Shown: piece after piece, positions 48,475 through 57,345 of the stretch
How the letters are laid out: each line of letters starts with the position of its first letter
Numbering within the stretch: the stretch's first letter is position 1
Assembly (NCBI GenBank): GCA_023436585.1
Contig: JAEZIN010000018.1
Coordinates: forward strand, 62,001-126,000
Direction: 5' to 3'
Length of the DNA: 64,000 nucleotides
Origin: Bacillota bacterium
Lineage (GTDB): Bacteria; Bacillota; Clostridia; Christensenellales; Aristaeellaceae
Made by a program: the position numbers and the translations under genes
Notes under the pieces: model-generated
Seen by the model: the letters and a program-made list of their open reading frames with translations, nothing else
Told to the model about the DNA's origin: nothing
Database searches by the model: none

Positions 48475-50220
48475 CTATTCTTCCTTCTCCACGAAGCTGG
48501 CCATCACGTAGCCCTCCATGGCATCCGTCTTCACCTTAAGCCAGCCGTCGGGCAGTTCCTCCAGCACCAGCAGCTTTTGTCCGTAAAACAGCTGACGCAC
48601 CACCGGCCCGGCCAGGCTAGGCTCACCCCGCAGGTTCAGCGTGGAATTTTCCGCGATCAGCGTCACCTTGGCCCGCCACTGGTTTGGCCCCGGCGTCTGG
48701 CTCAGCGGCATCAGGGTGGGCCGCGGTGTAGGTGTGGCCGGCGGGCCGGGCGTTGCCAGGAAGGCCGCTTCAATGGCCGGCTGGGGCGAAGCTTGGGAGG
48801 ACATTCTCACAAGCGTCATGCCAGGATAGTAAAATTGCAGTATCTGATCGAAGGTAAAACCCTGCTCCAGTGCCATCCATTCCGCGCCGCGCTGGCTCAT
48901 GCCGACACCGTGGCCATACCGTCTGGACTCTACAACAAAGCTGTCCTCTGTCTCCCGCACAGTCACGATTTCGTTGCTGTCGCCGTTGATGGAGAGGTTC
49001 ATTGCCGTTTCTGCGTCGGTGAAAATGGGAATATCCACAGTCAGCGCCTGCGGCACGGGCTGTATCGGCGACCATTTCGGTATTTCGGGCGTAACACTGG
49101 GAACAGGCGACTGCGTTTGTGTAAGGAAGAAGGATTCCTCCTCCTGCAGTGATTCGGGGATGGGCTTTCTGGCCTCCGCCCGCACATCAAAGCGCAGCAT
49201 GGTCATGATCCTGGAGGGCTCCTGAAACTTTGGCGTATGCGCAGTAACGCCATTGACGGCCGTCACGCGGATATAGGCAGGGTCGCCGTCATACCCCAGC
49301 GCCGCAAGCTGGCCGGAAAGCGCGTTTTTCAGCAGTGCCATCAGGGGCTCCTCCGCCGGCATGCCTACGGTAGACCGCGGCACGCGGTAACTGCGCACAA
49401 CGCTCAAGGGATTTTGAAGATCGTAGGGATCGTCCTTTATCACACTGATTCCGTTGTCCGGCCCGCCCCACACGTGCTGTATGAATTCCGTCTGGCCGCC
49501 GTTGCTGGCCGAGTAAAAGAAATCCGCCAATTCGCCTTTGTAATACCCCACCAGGCCTTCGGTTTCCCTTACCGCCTGAACCGCCTGCACATTGCCGGGC
49601 AGCATCCCCTTAAACACCTGATCGTTGGTGTTGTCCACCACATCGTAATCCTGGCTGCTGCCCGTTCTTTTCAGCGCGTAGGTGCGGGCGGTGATGGCCT
49701 GGGCCTTTAACGCCTCCAAAGGGAAGGAGTCGCTCATTTCATAGGGCACCACGCCCAGCAGGTATTCCTCCATGGGGATGTGCAGCACGGCGCGCAGCAT
49801 CCCGTTGCGGATGGATAGCACAAGATCGCCTGTATACAGGCCGTAATCGCCGTTGAGCCTAAGGCCGTTCTCTTCCCCGTTTAACACCGCGTGCCGCCGA
49901 AGAACAAGCTGCTGCCCGGCGTTCATGGCCATGCCTTCGTAATACAGCATCAGCGTCCCCTGGGTGCTGGAGATGGTCAGCTTCGATCCCCTTTGAAAGG
50001 CCAGCCCGCCGGGTTCCACGGAATAGCTCCCGTCCAGGGCCGCATCCAGCCTGTCGGTAAGCGCAAGCCGCGTCAGAAGCACGCGCACCAGGCCATTTTC
50101 CGCCTGCGCAAAGGCCGTAACGGAAGGACTGTGCAGCATTTGCGGCAGCACAAAGGAAAGGAGCATCATGGCGGCAAGCGCCAGCCCCTTCATTCTCTTT
50201 TTCCGTATGTATAGCCTCAC
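48475..50220 (-). CDS. SpoIID-family peptidoglycan lytic transglycosylase with SH3-like domain
   Basis: 581 residues from GTG 50220 behind GGGGAGGGCGAGGC. A basic N-terminus and one hydrophobic helix (GLALAAMMLLSFVLPQML) act as signal or anchor. The SpoIID domain (~120-350, continued at ~405-470) includes IPMEEYLLGVVPYEMSDSFPLEALKAQAITARTYAL with the conserved catalytic Glu, FYSASNGGQTEFIQHVWGG, and RRYGHGVGMSQRGAEWMALEQG. A Pro/Thr linker leads to a C-terminal bacterial SH3 domain (STLNLRGEPSLAGPVVRQLFYGQKLLVLEEL...VKTDAMEGYVMASFV). It should cleave stem-denuded glycan during engulfment or wall remodelling; no spoIIP or spoIIM is nearby, so it may be a paralogue. Confidence 0.88.
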   Translation of the reverse strand: MRLYIRKKRMKGLALAAMMLLSFVLPQMLHSPSVTAFAQAENGLVRVLLTRLALTDRLDAALDGSYSVEPGGLAFQRGSKLTISSTQGTLMLYYEGMAMNAGQQLVLRRHAVLNGEENGLRLNGDYGLYTGDLVLSIRNGMLRAVLHIPMEEYLLGVVPYEMSDSFPLEALKAQAITARTYALKRTGSSQDYDVVDNTNDQVFKGMLPGNVQAVQAVRETEGLVGYYKGELADFFYSASNGGQTEFIQHVWGGPDNGISVIKDDPYDLQNPLSVVRSYRVPRSTVGMPAEEPLMALLKNALSGQLAALGYDGDPAYIRVTAVNGVTAHTPKFQEPSRIMTMLRFDVRAEARKPIPESLQEEESFFLTQTQSPVPSVTPEIPKWSPIQPVPQALTVDIPIFTDAETAMNLSINGDSNEIVTVRETEDSFVVESRRYGHGVGMSQRGAEWMALEQGFTFDQILQFYYPGMTLVRMSSQASPQPAIEAAFLATPGPPATPTPRPTLMPLSQTPGPNQWRAKVTLIAENSTLNLRGEPSLAGPVVRQLFYGQKLLVLEELPDGWLKVKTDAMEGYVMASFVEKEE

Positions 50221-50337
50221 GCCTCGCCCTCCCCAGCATATTCTTCACAACAACTATTCAACGATCTAAAAACAGATAATATTCAGCAATCCCATGTAAC
50301 AGTTTTTAGGGCAGCCGTTTTCTTGGCAAATGCAGTA

Positions 50338-50365
50338 AATGCCGGACCTTTGACGGCCCGGCATT
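50338..50365. repeat. 11-bp inverted repeat after the acyl-CoA synthetase gene
   Basis: AATGCCGGACC (50338-50348) pairs with GGCCCGGCATT (50355-50365) with one mismatch. There is only a weak T-content on the minus side; it may still end the transcript of the 50,376 gene. Confidence 0.5.
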
Positions 50366-50375
50366 ATTGGTTCAC

Positions 50376-52622
50376 TCAACCCTCATTCCTGCCCGCCCAG
50401 TATTCCACATAGGCGTCCAGGCTGCGTACGGCGGAGCGGATGTCGCCGTAAACGGGCAGGCCGTTTTCCTCCAGGTACTGCACAAAGGGCAAAAAGTGCT
50501 TGCCCGCGTTGACCGATACGACAACGGGCTTTTGATGGCGCTTGACCGCCTTTACCAGCAGCGGCCCGATGGCATCCTCGTCCAGATAGCTGTCCTGCAG
50601 CGTTTTCAGGTTCTCGATATGGGGAACGATGGCCACGAACAAGCAGTCCACACCGGGATCGGAAAGCACAGCCTCCACATACGCGGCGTAGGCCACATCC
50701 TCTGTCATGGGTGTCAGGTCCAAAAAGGCGGTCCCTATGCTGACAAGGCCATGGGTGTTCAGTTCCCGTATCCGCGCGGACGTCTCCTTCGAAAAATCAG
50801 CCGGCTTCAAATGCTTCAACAGGTCGGCGCCCATGGTGGCGTCCAGGCCGGCGTTGACAACCCCGGCCGTACGGCAACCCAGGGGCTTGCGGCCTGAGAG
50901 CATGGCAAACGCCTTGGTGAAGTGGTAAAAGTCGTCCAACTCCTCGGTCAGCACGCTGCCGGCCTGCAGACAGGCGGCCCGGAACACATCATAACTGCCG
51001 GAAATGGAGGCGGTATGGGACGCGGCAGCCTTGGCCCCGGCTTCCGTGCGGCCGGATTTATACACAATCACGGGCTTGTTGGAGCGCTTGGCCAGCTCGT
51101 AAAACCGCCTGCCCTCCCCCAGGCCGACGCCTTCCAGGTACAGGGCCATCACTTCCACGGCGGTATCCGACTCAAAATACTCCATCAGGTCGGGAAGGTT
51201 TACATCCACCTTGTTTCCGAAGCTGACAATGGTATTGAATATGGCGGCATAAGGGTTACGCTCCACGCTGGTGATGCCCATGGCGCCGCTCTGGGTTAAA
51301 AGCGCCACATTGCTCTTGGGACCCAGCGGGATGCGCATGCGTTTTTCATCGATGAACAGCGTATTGACACCCTTTTCCCCATCCCTTGGGGCACGGAACA
51401 CACCCATGCAATTAGGGCCGATGACGCGCACGCCGGGCTGCCTTGCCTGCCCCATGCCGTTGACAAAATCCTCATACTTCATGTCTGCCGGGATACCGGA
51501 AATGAGGATCACCGATTTGCCCGGCGGCACCTGCCTTACAAAATTCAGGGAATGCTGCCCCGGCGCGGCGTATACCACCAGGTCATAGGGGTTTGGAATG
51601 TCGCTTAAGCTCTTGTATAAGGGATACACACGGCCCTGGACCTGGGCCTCGCCGCCCTTGGGATTCACACAATACACGTCATCCCTGTGAAGTTCTGCGA
51701 ACAAGGTCACAATGTTTTTTGCCATGCTGTACTTTTCGGCTTTGGTGGACACGCCGGCCACCACGATGCCCCGGGGATGGAAGAACCCCTTCAGGTGCGA
51801 AGCGTCCGGCAGCGAGATAACCTGGGCGGATTCCTCCGCCGGGGCAAACTCCGCATAGCCATCCACCGCCACAAAGCGGCCATCCTTGGAAAACACGATG
51901 GGGTTCAAATCCAGCGCCTTCAAATAGAAGGACGGCCTGCGCCCGGAGAGGAAGGAGAAGGCGATGCCCAGCTCCGATATCCGTGATACGCCGGCAGCGA
52001 TCATATTGAGGTATTCCGGATGGCCCATGTCCTCGAACTTGTGCCGTATGTTCAATCCCTGGGTAAAGCTTTGCGCATCCCCGAAGCTGACGGGGGCCAG
52101 GAACAGGTTGGCCGGATCATAGTACTTGGCAAAGAATTCCGCGTCATCCCCGCCCTTGGATAGTGTCACCACCGGGCCGAAGGAGGCATCCTCCTTGAGG
52201 CCGATCATGATCTCGTTGCCCAGCGCCTGGGTGAAGCGTATGAACTCCACAATCAGGAATCCATCGATGTGAGGTTTTTCCTCCTCCCCAAAGTGGGAAA
52301 GGACCTCTTCCTGCATCTGCGTAAGCAGAAAGCGCACGAACAGAGGATCGCGGATGGTGACCCGCTTCACGCCGCCGTAGCGCTGGTTGTGGGCCAGGTC
52401 GCGGGAGACGATCTTGATCATCAGGTCCTTGCCAGGAAAGCGGGAGAGCATCTGCTCGGTGACAGTGATGGGATCCTGCACGAAAACGTACTGCGGTACA
52501 TCCATCCCCGCCAGCTTCAATAACTGGTAAACCTCATGCTCGTGCAGCGTGTGCCGCCCCTGCGCATGCGCCGCATGCAGGATTCCGTCCATGCGGTCCA
52601 AAACGCTCTGTTCCCAAGCCAT
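50376..52622 (-). CDS. ADP-forming acyl-CoA synthetase (acetate-CoA ligase family), fused subunits
   Basis: 748 residues behind AAGGAGGAAACGGC. It should interconvert acyl-CoA + ADP + Pi with acid + CoA + ATP, giving substrate-level ATP in fermentation. Domain order is unusual: ATP-grasp (beta-type) first (HEVYQLLKLAGMDVPQYVFV, KDLMIKIVSRDLAHN; ~1-240), then CoA-binding (FFHPRGIVVAGVSTKAEKYSMAKNIV), then the ligase part with GPKSNVALLTQSGAMG and the phosphohistidine motif AASHTASISGS. In most fused enzymes the alpha half comes first. The substrate (acetate, propionate or branched acids) cannot be told. It stands alone. Confidence 0.85.
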   Translation of the reverse strand: MAWEQSVLDRMDGILHAAHAQGRHTLHEHEVYQLLKLAGMDVPQYVFVQDPITVTEQMLSRFPGKDLMIKIVSRDLAHNQRYGGVKRVTIRDPLFVRFLLTQMQEEVLSHFGEEEKPHIDGFLIVEFIRFTQALGNEIMIGLKEDASFGPVVTLSKGGDDAEFFAKYYDPANLFLAPVSFGDAQSFTQGLNIRHKFEDMGHPEYLNMIAAGVSRISELGIAFSFLSGRRPSFYLKALDLNPIVFSKDGRFVAVDGYAEFAPAEESAQVISLPDASHLKGFFHPRGIVVAGVSTKAEKYSMAKNIVTLFAELHRDDVYCVNPKGGEAQVQGRVYPLYKSLSDIPNPYDLVVYAAPGQHSLNFVRQVPPGKSVILISGIPADMKYEDFVNGMGQARQPGVRVIGPNCMGVFRAPRDGEKGVNTLFIDEKRMRIPLGPKSNVALLTQSGAMGITSVERNPYAAIFNTIVSFGNKVDVNLPDLMEYFESDTAVEVMALYLEGVGLGEGRRFYELAKRSNKPVIVYKSGRTEAGAKAAASHTASISGSYDVFRAACLQAGSVLTEELDDFYHFTKAFAMLSGRKPLGCRTAGVVNAGLDATMGADLLKHLKPADFSKETSARIRELNTHGLVSIGTAFLDLTPMTEDVAYAAYVEAVLSDPGVDCLFVAIVPHIENLKTLQDSYLDEDAIGPLLVKAVKRHQKPVVVSVNAGKHFLPFVQYLEENGLPVYGDIRSAVRSLDAYVEYWAGRNEG

Positions 52623-52696
52623 GCCGTTTCCTCCTTGCCATGGTTTGTGTGGTTTATTCTACTTCTATAAACGAAGGAAAAGTCCCTGCTTTCTTG

Positions 52697-53407
52697 TCAG
52701 CCCAGCAACCGTGTAAAAAGCTCCGAAAGGGGCAGATAGGCCATGGGCACAAATATGGCGGGAAGCAGATTGCCCACGGACAAATGCTTGTCATACAACA
52801 GGTTCAGCCCGATGCCTATGATCAGCAGCCCACCCACCGCGCTCATCTCGGCGATCAGCACCGGCGTAAACAGCGGCGACGCCCACTGGGCCAGGAGGGC
52901 AATGCTGCCCTGGTACAAAAGCACCGCCAGCGCCGACATGGCCACACCGGGACCCATGGTGCTGGCAAATACGATGGCGGATATGCCGTCCAGCGCGGAT
53001 TTGGCAATCAGCGTACTGTGATCGCCCTTCAAGCCGCTTTCCAGCGAACCCACGATGGCCATGGCCCCCACACAGTACACCAAACTGGCGGTGACAAAAC
53101 CCTTGGCAAACGTGTTGTCCCCGGCGTCATGCTTCCCGGCCAGCAGCTTTTGCATGCGCTGGCCAAGTTGATCCAGCCGCTTCTCGATGTTCAGAAGCGC
53201 GCCGATAAGTCCGCCCACCACAACGGAGATAATCACCGCCATCATATCCTGTGTCTTGATGGCGCCCATCACGCCGATCACCAGCACGCAAAGCCCCAGA
53301 CCCTGCATCACCGTATCCCGAAGCCTTTGAGGAAGCCCCTTGCGCAAAAGAATACCTGCCAAGGAACCCAATAAAATAGCGGCGGTATTGATAAGGGTGC
53401 CAATCAT
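52697..53407 (-). CDS. DUF554 family membrane protein
   Basis: 236 residues. The family start MIGTLINTAAILLGSLAGILL and about seven helices with GGLIGALLNIEKRLDQLG, FVTASLVYCVGAMAIVGSLE and STMGPGVAMSALAVLLYQG make it a YdfK/YqgA-type transport-like protein of unknown substrate. It is separated from rpmA upstream by a terminator and from the acyl-CoA synthetase by 75 bases. Confidence 0.9.
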   Translation of the reverse strand: MIGTLINTAAILLGSLAGILLRKGLPQRLRDTVMQGLGLCVLVIGVMGAIKTQDMMAVIISVVVGGLIGALLNIEKRLDQLGQRMQKLLAGKHDAGDNTFAKGFVTASLVYCVGAMAIVGSLESGLKGDHSTLIAKSALDGISAIVFASTMGPGVAMSALAVLLYQGSIALLAQWASPLFTPVLIAEMSAVGGLLIIGIGLNLLYDKHLSVGNLLPAIFVPMAYLPLSELFTRLLG

Positions 53408-53441
53408 AACGGATCAGTCCTTCATTTGTATGAATGATTGG

Positions 53442-53474
53442 AAAAAACCTGCCCGGAGAAATGCTCAGGGCAGG
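53442..53474 (-). terminator. Terminator of the rplU-prp-rpmA operon
   Basis: CCTGCCC (53448-53454) pairs with GGGCAGG (53468-53474), followed on the minus strand by TTTTTTCC. Confidence 0.85.
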
Positions 53475-53496
53475 CTGTTTTGCAAAAAAGGAGAAC

Positions 53497-53793
53497 TTAT
53501 TGGGCGACGGCTTCGGCAGCGGGATAAACGCTGACCTGCTTCTTGTCCTTGCCCAGGCGCTCAAAACGGACAACGCCGTCCACCTTGGCGTACAGGGTAT
53601 CGTCCTTGCCGATGCCCACGTTCAGGCCGGGGTGGATATGGGTGCCGCGCTGCCGGACCAGAATGTTGCCGGCCAGGGAGAATTGGCCGTCAGCCCGCTT
53701 TGCGCCAAGGCGCTTGCTTTCGCTGTCCCGGCCGTTGCGGGTGGAACCAACGCCCTTTTTGTGGGCGAAATATTGAAGATTCAGCTTGATCAT
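53497..53793 (-). CDS. rpmA: 50S ribosomal protein L27 with cleavable N-terminal leader
   Basis: 98 residues from ATG 53793, with GGAGG upstream. The N-terminus MIKLNLQYFAHKKGVGST carries the Firmicutes leader that must be removed before HKKG so that the mature N-terminus reaches the peptidyl-transferase centre; cleavage is by Prp, coded by the adjacent gene. The rest (SKRLGAKRADGQFSLAGNILVRQRGTHIHPG) is standard. It overlaps prp by four bases. Confidence 0.97.
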   Translation of the reverse strand: MIKLNLQYFAHKKGVGSTRNGRDSESKRLGAKRADGQFSLAGNILVRQRGTHIHPGLNVGIGKDDTLYAKVDGVVRFERLGKDKKQVSVYPAAEAVAQ

Positions 53794-54137
53794 GTCGGTT
53801 TCCTCCATTCTTGTATCGACAGGTGGACGTGTTTGGGATATTGCTGGGCCAGGTCGCCGATGCCCTGCTGCAAACATTTCAGGAGCACCTGACTGTCGCG
53901 GCGCTGCTCCTGATTTAAGTTCTCCGGCAGCAGCACCTGCAGATATGCGTCCCTGGGCCGTCTTTTAACCTTGACCTGTATGTTTGCCACGCTCTCAAGC
54001 GCATTGGCACAGGTGGCTGTCAGCGCGGATACTCCGGCGCACACGATATCGCTGCCCGATGGGGCATATCCCGCATGGCCTTCACAGGCGAACCCGCATA
54101 ACACATCCTGTGACGTAAAAAGCGTGACGGTGGTCAT
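53790..54137 (-). CDS. prp: Ribosomal-processing cysteine protease Prp
   Basis: 115 residues. The catalytic pair is visible as His21 in CEGHAGYAPSG and Cys33 in DIVCAGVSALT. It removes the L27 leader. The gene sits between rplU and rpmA and overlaps both (one base with rplU, four with rpmA), the standard Firmicutes arrangement. Confidence 0.95.
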   Translation of the reverse strand: MTTVTLFTSQDVLCGFACEGHAGYAPSGSDIVCAGVSALTATCANALESVANIQVKVKRRPRDAYLQVLLPENLNQEQRRDSQVLLKCLQQGIGDLAQQYPKHVHLSIQEWRKPT

Positions 54138-54445
54138 TATGCTTTGATGGCGGTGATCTCTACCTTGGTATAGGGCTGGCGGTGACCCATCTTGCGGGCG
54201 GAATCCTTCTTGCTCCTGTAGGTGCGAATGGTGATTTTTTCGCCCTTGAGCTGTGCCAGAACCTTGCCCTCCACCTTCGCGCCACTCACTACCGGGGTCC
54301 CGGCCTTCACGCCGGCATCGGTGCCCAGCAGAATCACATCAAAGGATACGGAGCTGTCCACTTCCTGATTGAGCTTTTCGATGTAGATCACATCGCCCTG
54401 GGAAACACGGTATTGCTTGCCACCTGTTGCAATGATTGCATACAT
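54137..54445 (-). CDS. rplU: 50S ribosomal protein L21
   Basis: 102 residues from ATG 54445 behind GTAGGAGGTG. MYAIIATGGKQYRVSQGDVIYIEKL and KMGHRQPYTKVEI are diagnostic. A longer in-frame reading to 54544 runs through the leader RNA and is not coding. First gene of the L21-Prp-L27 operon. Confidence 0.97.
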   Translation of the reverse strand: MYAIIATGGKQYRVSQGDVIYIEKLNQEVDSSVSFDVILLGTDAGVKAGTPVVSGAKVEGKVLAQLKGEKITIRTYRSKKDSARKMGHRQPYTKVEITAIKA

Positions 54446-54530
54446 GGTGCAGCACCTCCTACATTTACTCGCCGGGCATTGAGGTTGCGCAAATGCGCAT
54501 TTGGACAGACCTCTCCCGAGCGGCTTGCCC
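54446..54530 (-). ncRNA. Probable ribosomal protein L21 leader
   Basis: The ~85-base leader of rplU is structured: CGGGCATT...AATGCGC-type pairings and the GCGCATTTGCGC segment are visible. Firmicutes rplU operons commonly have an autoregulatory L21 leader at this place. I infer it from position and structure, without a covariance model. Confidence 0.5.
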
Positions 54531-54534
54531 GTAT

Positions 54535-54563
54535 ACGATAGCATAGTGGCAAACCGTTGTCAA
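54535..54563 (-). promoter_or_regulatory. Promoter of rplU-prp-rpmA
   Basis: On the minus strand TTGACA (54563-54558) and TATCGT (54540-54535) are 17 bases apart. Confidence 0.8.
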
Positions 54564-54648
54564 GCATAATTCTCCTCTAAGACAAGGGTGGCCTCATATA
54601 GACTTATATCATGCCACGAAATGCAAAAAAAGAAAACAAGCTGTACCT

Positions 54649-55028
54649 CCGAAGGTCCAGGGCTCCATAGCCCCGACCCCGCCTGTGGCTCCGTAGCCGA
54701 AGCGCCGGCTGTGCCGGATGAAGTGAGGCGGAGGAGGCTGGCGAAACGGGTTCCGTAGTCCGGTCGCCCCCAGTGGGGGCAAAGGCCGGGCGGAGGAAGC
54801 TCGCGAAACAAGCAGTGCGAACGGCAGTGAGCAATGCGCCGATTGAGCAAGCCGGGGTTGCGAGCGGTAGCGAAGCAGGGCGACGATTGAGCCAGATGGG
54901 GGATCGGAAAGCCCTGGTCGTGCCGTGAGGCAAGAAATATCCTTGCTTTTCTCAGTGGTAGCCATTCCAAGAAATAATTTCGCCCCTACGGGGGCGACCA
55001 GGGCTTTCCGGTCGCCCTGGACCTTCGG
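54649..55028. repeat. 380-bp noncoding element with nested inverted repeats
   Basis: The ends are perfect 15-bp inverted repeats (54649-54663 and 55014-55028). Nested inside near the right end is a 16-bp perfect pair (54905-54920 and 54995-55010, extendable to 19 with G-T). The body is GC-rich and has many small hairpins (GCCCCCAGTGGGGGC, CGCCCCTACGGGGGCG, GCCGGCTGTGCCGG) and two related units, GGCGGAGGAGGCTGGCGAAA and GGCGGAGGAAGCTCGCGAAA. No credible protein is coded. It looks like a dispersed genomic repeat or miniature inverted-repeat element, or a structured RNA. Confidence 0.65.
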
Positions 55029-55070
55029 GGGCATCGTCTCTATTTTAATATAAGGTGATATGAGAATGCC

Positions 55071-55114
55071 ATGCTCCTCAAAGATAATGACGATGTCATT
55101 TCATTGAGGAGCAT
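55071..55114. repeat. Hairpin just downstream of the 55,121 gene
   Basis: ATGCTCCTCA (55071-55080) pairs with 55105-55114, with an inner AATGAC/GTCATT stem. There is no T-run, but its place after the minus-strand stop at 55121 fits a transcript end. Confidence 0.5.
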
Positions 55115-55120
55115 AAAACA

Positions 55121-55441
55121 CTATTCCGTAACCTCCATCCGCCATTTTCCCTGCAGGGATGGCGGCATCATCACCCTGATCCGGCAGGCCTCGCGCTTGG
55201 CGCCTGCCCCGCCGCCGTAGGATACGTTCAGCTCCCACAGGCTGCCGCTGGGCATGGTGGTCAGGTTAACAGCATCCGGGCTGCTCGGAAACAATGCTTT
55301 CAACTGCTGCTGAGCCTCTCTTAGCGCATGTACGCGCTTTACGCCATCCTTCTCCGTAAGCTTTGCCTCATTGGCCGCAAACCATTTCCAGAAGGCAGCA
55401 ATTTGTTCATCGGTGCACGATTTGGTCTTCAAAAAACTCAT
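55121..55441 (-). CDS. Small hypothetical protein
   Basis: 106 residues behind CAGGGAGGCAGG. I do not recognise the family. The first half is helical and charged (EQIAAFWKWFAANEAKLTEKDGVKRVHALREAQQQLKALFP) and the second half beta-like (LWELNVSYGGGAGAKREACRIRVMMP). No signal peptide or TM. Codon usage and a good ribosome site argue it is real. It stands alone. Confidence 0.6.
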   Translation of the reverse strand: MSFLKTKSCTDEQIAAFWKWFAANEAKLTEKDGVKRVHALREAQQQLKALFPSSPDAVNLTTMPSGSLWELNVSYGGGAGAKREACRIRVMMPPSLQGKWRMEVTE

Positions 55442-55624
55442 TCAACCTGCCTCCCTGTATTTTGAACGCATGATGCCGAAAAATTCTGTGCATCCGGTAC
55501 AATACATGTTATGCCATAGTATACCATATGAGCAGATTTCCTGCCATTGTATTTCATGGCGGATTCATATACAAAAAGAAGCGGCGTTTTGCGCCCGCTT
55601 CTCATTTTCTAAAGATTATAACAT

Positions 55625-56047
55625 TTACGAAGCCGCCCTCAGCCTCACAAGTGACAAAAGGTCGTTCAGCGTCTGCTCGTCCTTCACATGGATCATCAGC
55701 CAGCGTCCGCCCAGGGAAAAAGGCGTTCGGCTGTACAGCGCTTGCGTACATTCGCTGAGCCCCGGCAGCACGGCGGGGATGTTTGCTTCCTCCCTGCTGC
55801 CGATAACCACCAGCGCGATGAAATGGCCGGCCATGGGATACAGTGTGCAAAGAGACCTTCCGCTCCTTTTGTATTTAATGTTCCAACCCTTTTGTCCGGA
55901 GCATCCGCTGTATTCCAGCCTTGGCGCGACACGAAACACGTTCTCCATTTCTCCCCTGACTTTTTCCCAGAGGGGAGATTTCACAAAGGCAGAAATCTCC
56001 TCAAAGGCTGGCAGATGATCCGGTCCGTACCATTCATGCCATTCCAT
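55625..56047 (-). CDS. DUF3788 family protein
   Basis: 140 residues. LEYSGCSGQKGWNIKYKRSGRSLCTLYPMAGHFIALVVIG is the family hallmark. Function is unknown; small cytoplasmic protein common in Clostridia and Bacteroidetes. It overlaps the HEAT-like gene upstream by 14 bases, so the two are coupled. Confidence 0.8.
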   Translation of the reverse strand: MEWHEWYGPDHLPAFEEISAFVKSPLWEKVRGEMENVFRVAPRLEYSGCSGQKGWNIKYKRSGRSLCTLYPMAGHFIALVVIGSREEANIPAVLPGLSECTQALYSRTPFSLGGRWLMIHVKDEQTLNDLLSLVRLRAAS

Positions 56048-56666
56048 CTGCTACCCCGCTGCCCATCCGCTTGCGGACGGCATCCTTTTCCTTCTTTGTA
56101 AGCAGCCCGCCGTCCAGCGCCCTTACGATATAGACGGCGGCATCATCCATTGGTGTCACTTCTTGAATTAAAAGCAGCGCGTTTACAATATCCAGTAGGA
56201 TCAGCTTGCGCTGGGTGGGCGGAAGCTGGTCCACATGGATGTCCGTCAGCTCTTCCACGATGGCGGGATACAGATCCGGCCTTTGGGGCAGCCAGCTTTG
56301 CAGGCTTTGGATGGCCTGCCGGGCGGTGATAAACTTTTCATCCCGAAAGCAGGCCATGTACCGCGGAAGAACGGCATCCAGCCTGTCTGAAGTATCCCAG
56401 CGGATATTCTCCGAAAGGAGCATCACGCCGATGCTGCGCTGGTAGGAGTTTTCATGATCCAGCTTTTGAGCCAGCGCATCCCAGAACGGATAAACATCGG
56501 CATGCGCCATGCTCCGCTTTTGCAGCGTCAAAAAGGCAGCGTAGCGGATGTCGTTGTTCTTCTCCTCAAGCAGCCCGACAAGATACGGGATGTCTCCTGG
56601 CGCCAGCGTTTCCGCCAGCGCCGCCGGGTCCTGCTTCGCGGCCAGCAATGCTTCCAATTCCATCAT
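56034..56666 (-). CDS. HEAT-repeat-like helical protein
   Basis: 210 residues, almost wholly helical, with pairs such as DIPYLVGLLEEKNNDIRYAAFLTLQKRS and NSYQRSIGVMLLSENIRWDTSDRLDAVLPRYMACFRDEKFITARQAIQSLQSW that resemble HEAT-type repeats. A role as a protein-binding scaffold is all that can be inferred. It is in a run with DUF3788, GyrI-like and zinc-ribbon genes. Confidence 0.6.
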   Translation of the reverse strand: MMELEALLAAKQDPAALAETLAPGDIPYLVGLLEEKNNDIRYAAFLTLQKRSMAHADVYPFWDALAQKLDHENSYQRSIGVMLLSENIRWDTSDRLDAVLPRYMACFRDEKFITARQAIQSLQSWLPQRPDLYPAIVEELTDIHVDQLPPTQRKLILLDIVNALLLIQEVTPMDDAAVYIVRALDGGLLTKKEKDAVRKRMGSGVADGMA

Positions 56667-56674
56667 AGCAATCC

Positions 56675-57337
56675 TTAGCGCCTTTTCACCGGATGGCGCA
56701 GCACGGTTTTCCTATTCTCGGGTTTTGACTTCCTGGGGTCGCCCAGGTAAATTTCATGATGCCGCCGGATCATGCCGTTTGGCAGCGGCGTGCCGATGTC
56801 GATTAGCAGGCTGTTTGCTTGGATGAACTCGTCCATCCTGGCCAGCGTTTCCGGCTCATTGTCATATGGGCCTAAATGCATCGCCTGCACGCACAGGCCT
56901 TCCGAAAAGGATTGCAGCCTGGCCAAATCCGCATTCAACTCGGGTTTCTTGCGCCGCACTTCCCCTTTGGCCCATTGAAGGATATCCTCTGTCACAAATT
57001 CCGGCTGCCGGATCATGGATATCCACTGATACCGGTCCTTGCTGCTGAAGAAATCCATGTCCTTATCATCCGCCAGCCACCACAAGCCTTCCAGCGGCGG
57101 GATGGCGTATTCAAAATAGCCGGGCAGCGCCGCGCCTCCCTTGGCGCTCATTTTGATGGTGTAGGTCAGGGCGTATAAAAGCTCCACCGCCCTTTGGTAC
57201 TCTCCGCCCTCCTGGTTGGGGTTTCCCTGGCCGTTTACCATCAGGAACACCATTTCCGGCACGTCCACGATGCCCGGTTCCCTGGAGGGCTGGTAAAGGT
57301 CCTTATTCAAAAGCCTGTAATCCACCTTTTCCGCCAT
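56675..57337 (-). CDS. GyrI-like small-molecule-binding domain protein
   Basis: 220 residues from ATG 57337 (GAGGAG just upstream; the longer reading to 57361 lacks a site). VPEMVFLMVNGQGNPNQEGGEYQRAVELLYALTYTIK and C-terminal GMIRRHHEIYLGDPRKSKPENRKTVLRHPVK match the GyrI-like group often annotated as SOUL/effector-binding proteins. It lacks a DNA-binding domain. It is nine bases before the zinc-ribbon gene's stop side and likely cotranscribed with it. Confidence 0.8.
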   Translation of the reverse strand: MAEKVDYRLLNKDLYQPSREPGIVDVPEMVFLMVNGQGNPNQEGGEYQRAVELLYALTYTIKMSAKGGAALPGYFEYAIPPLEGLWWLADDKDMDFFSSKDRYQWISMIRQPEFVTEDILQWAKGEVRRKKPELNADLARLQSFSEGLCVQAMHLGPYDNEPETLARMDEFIQANSLLIDIGTPLPNGMIRRHHEIYLGDPRKSKPENRKTVLRHPVKRR

Positions 57338-57345
57338 AGGGCTCC

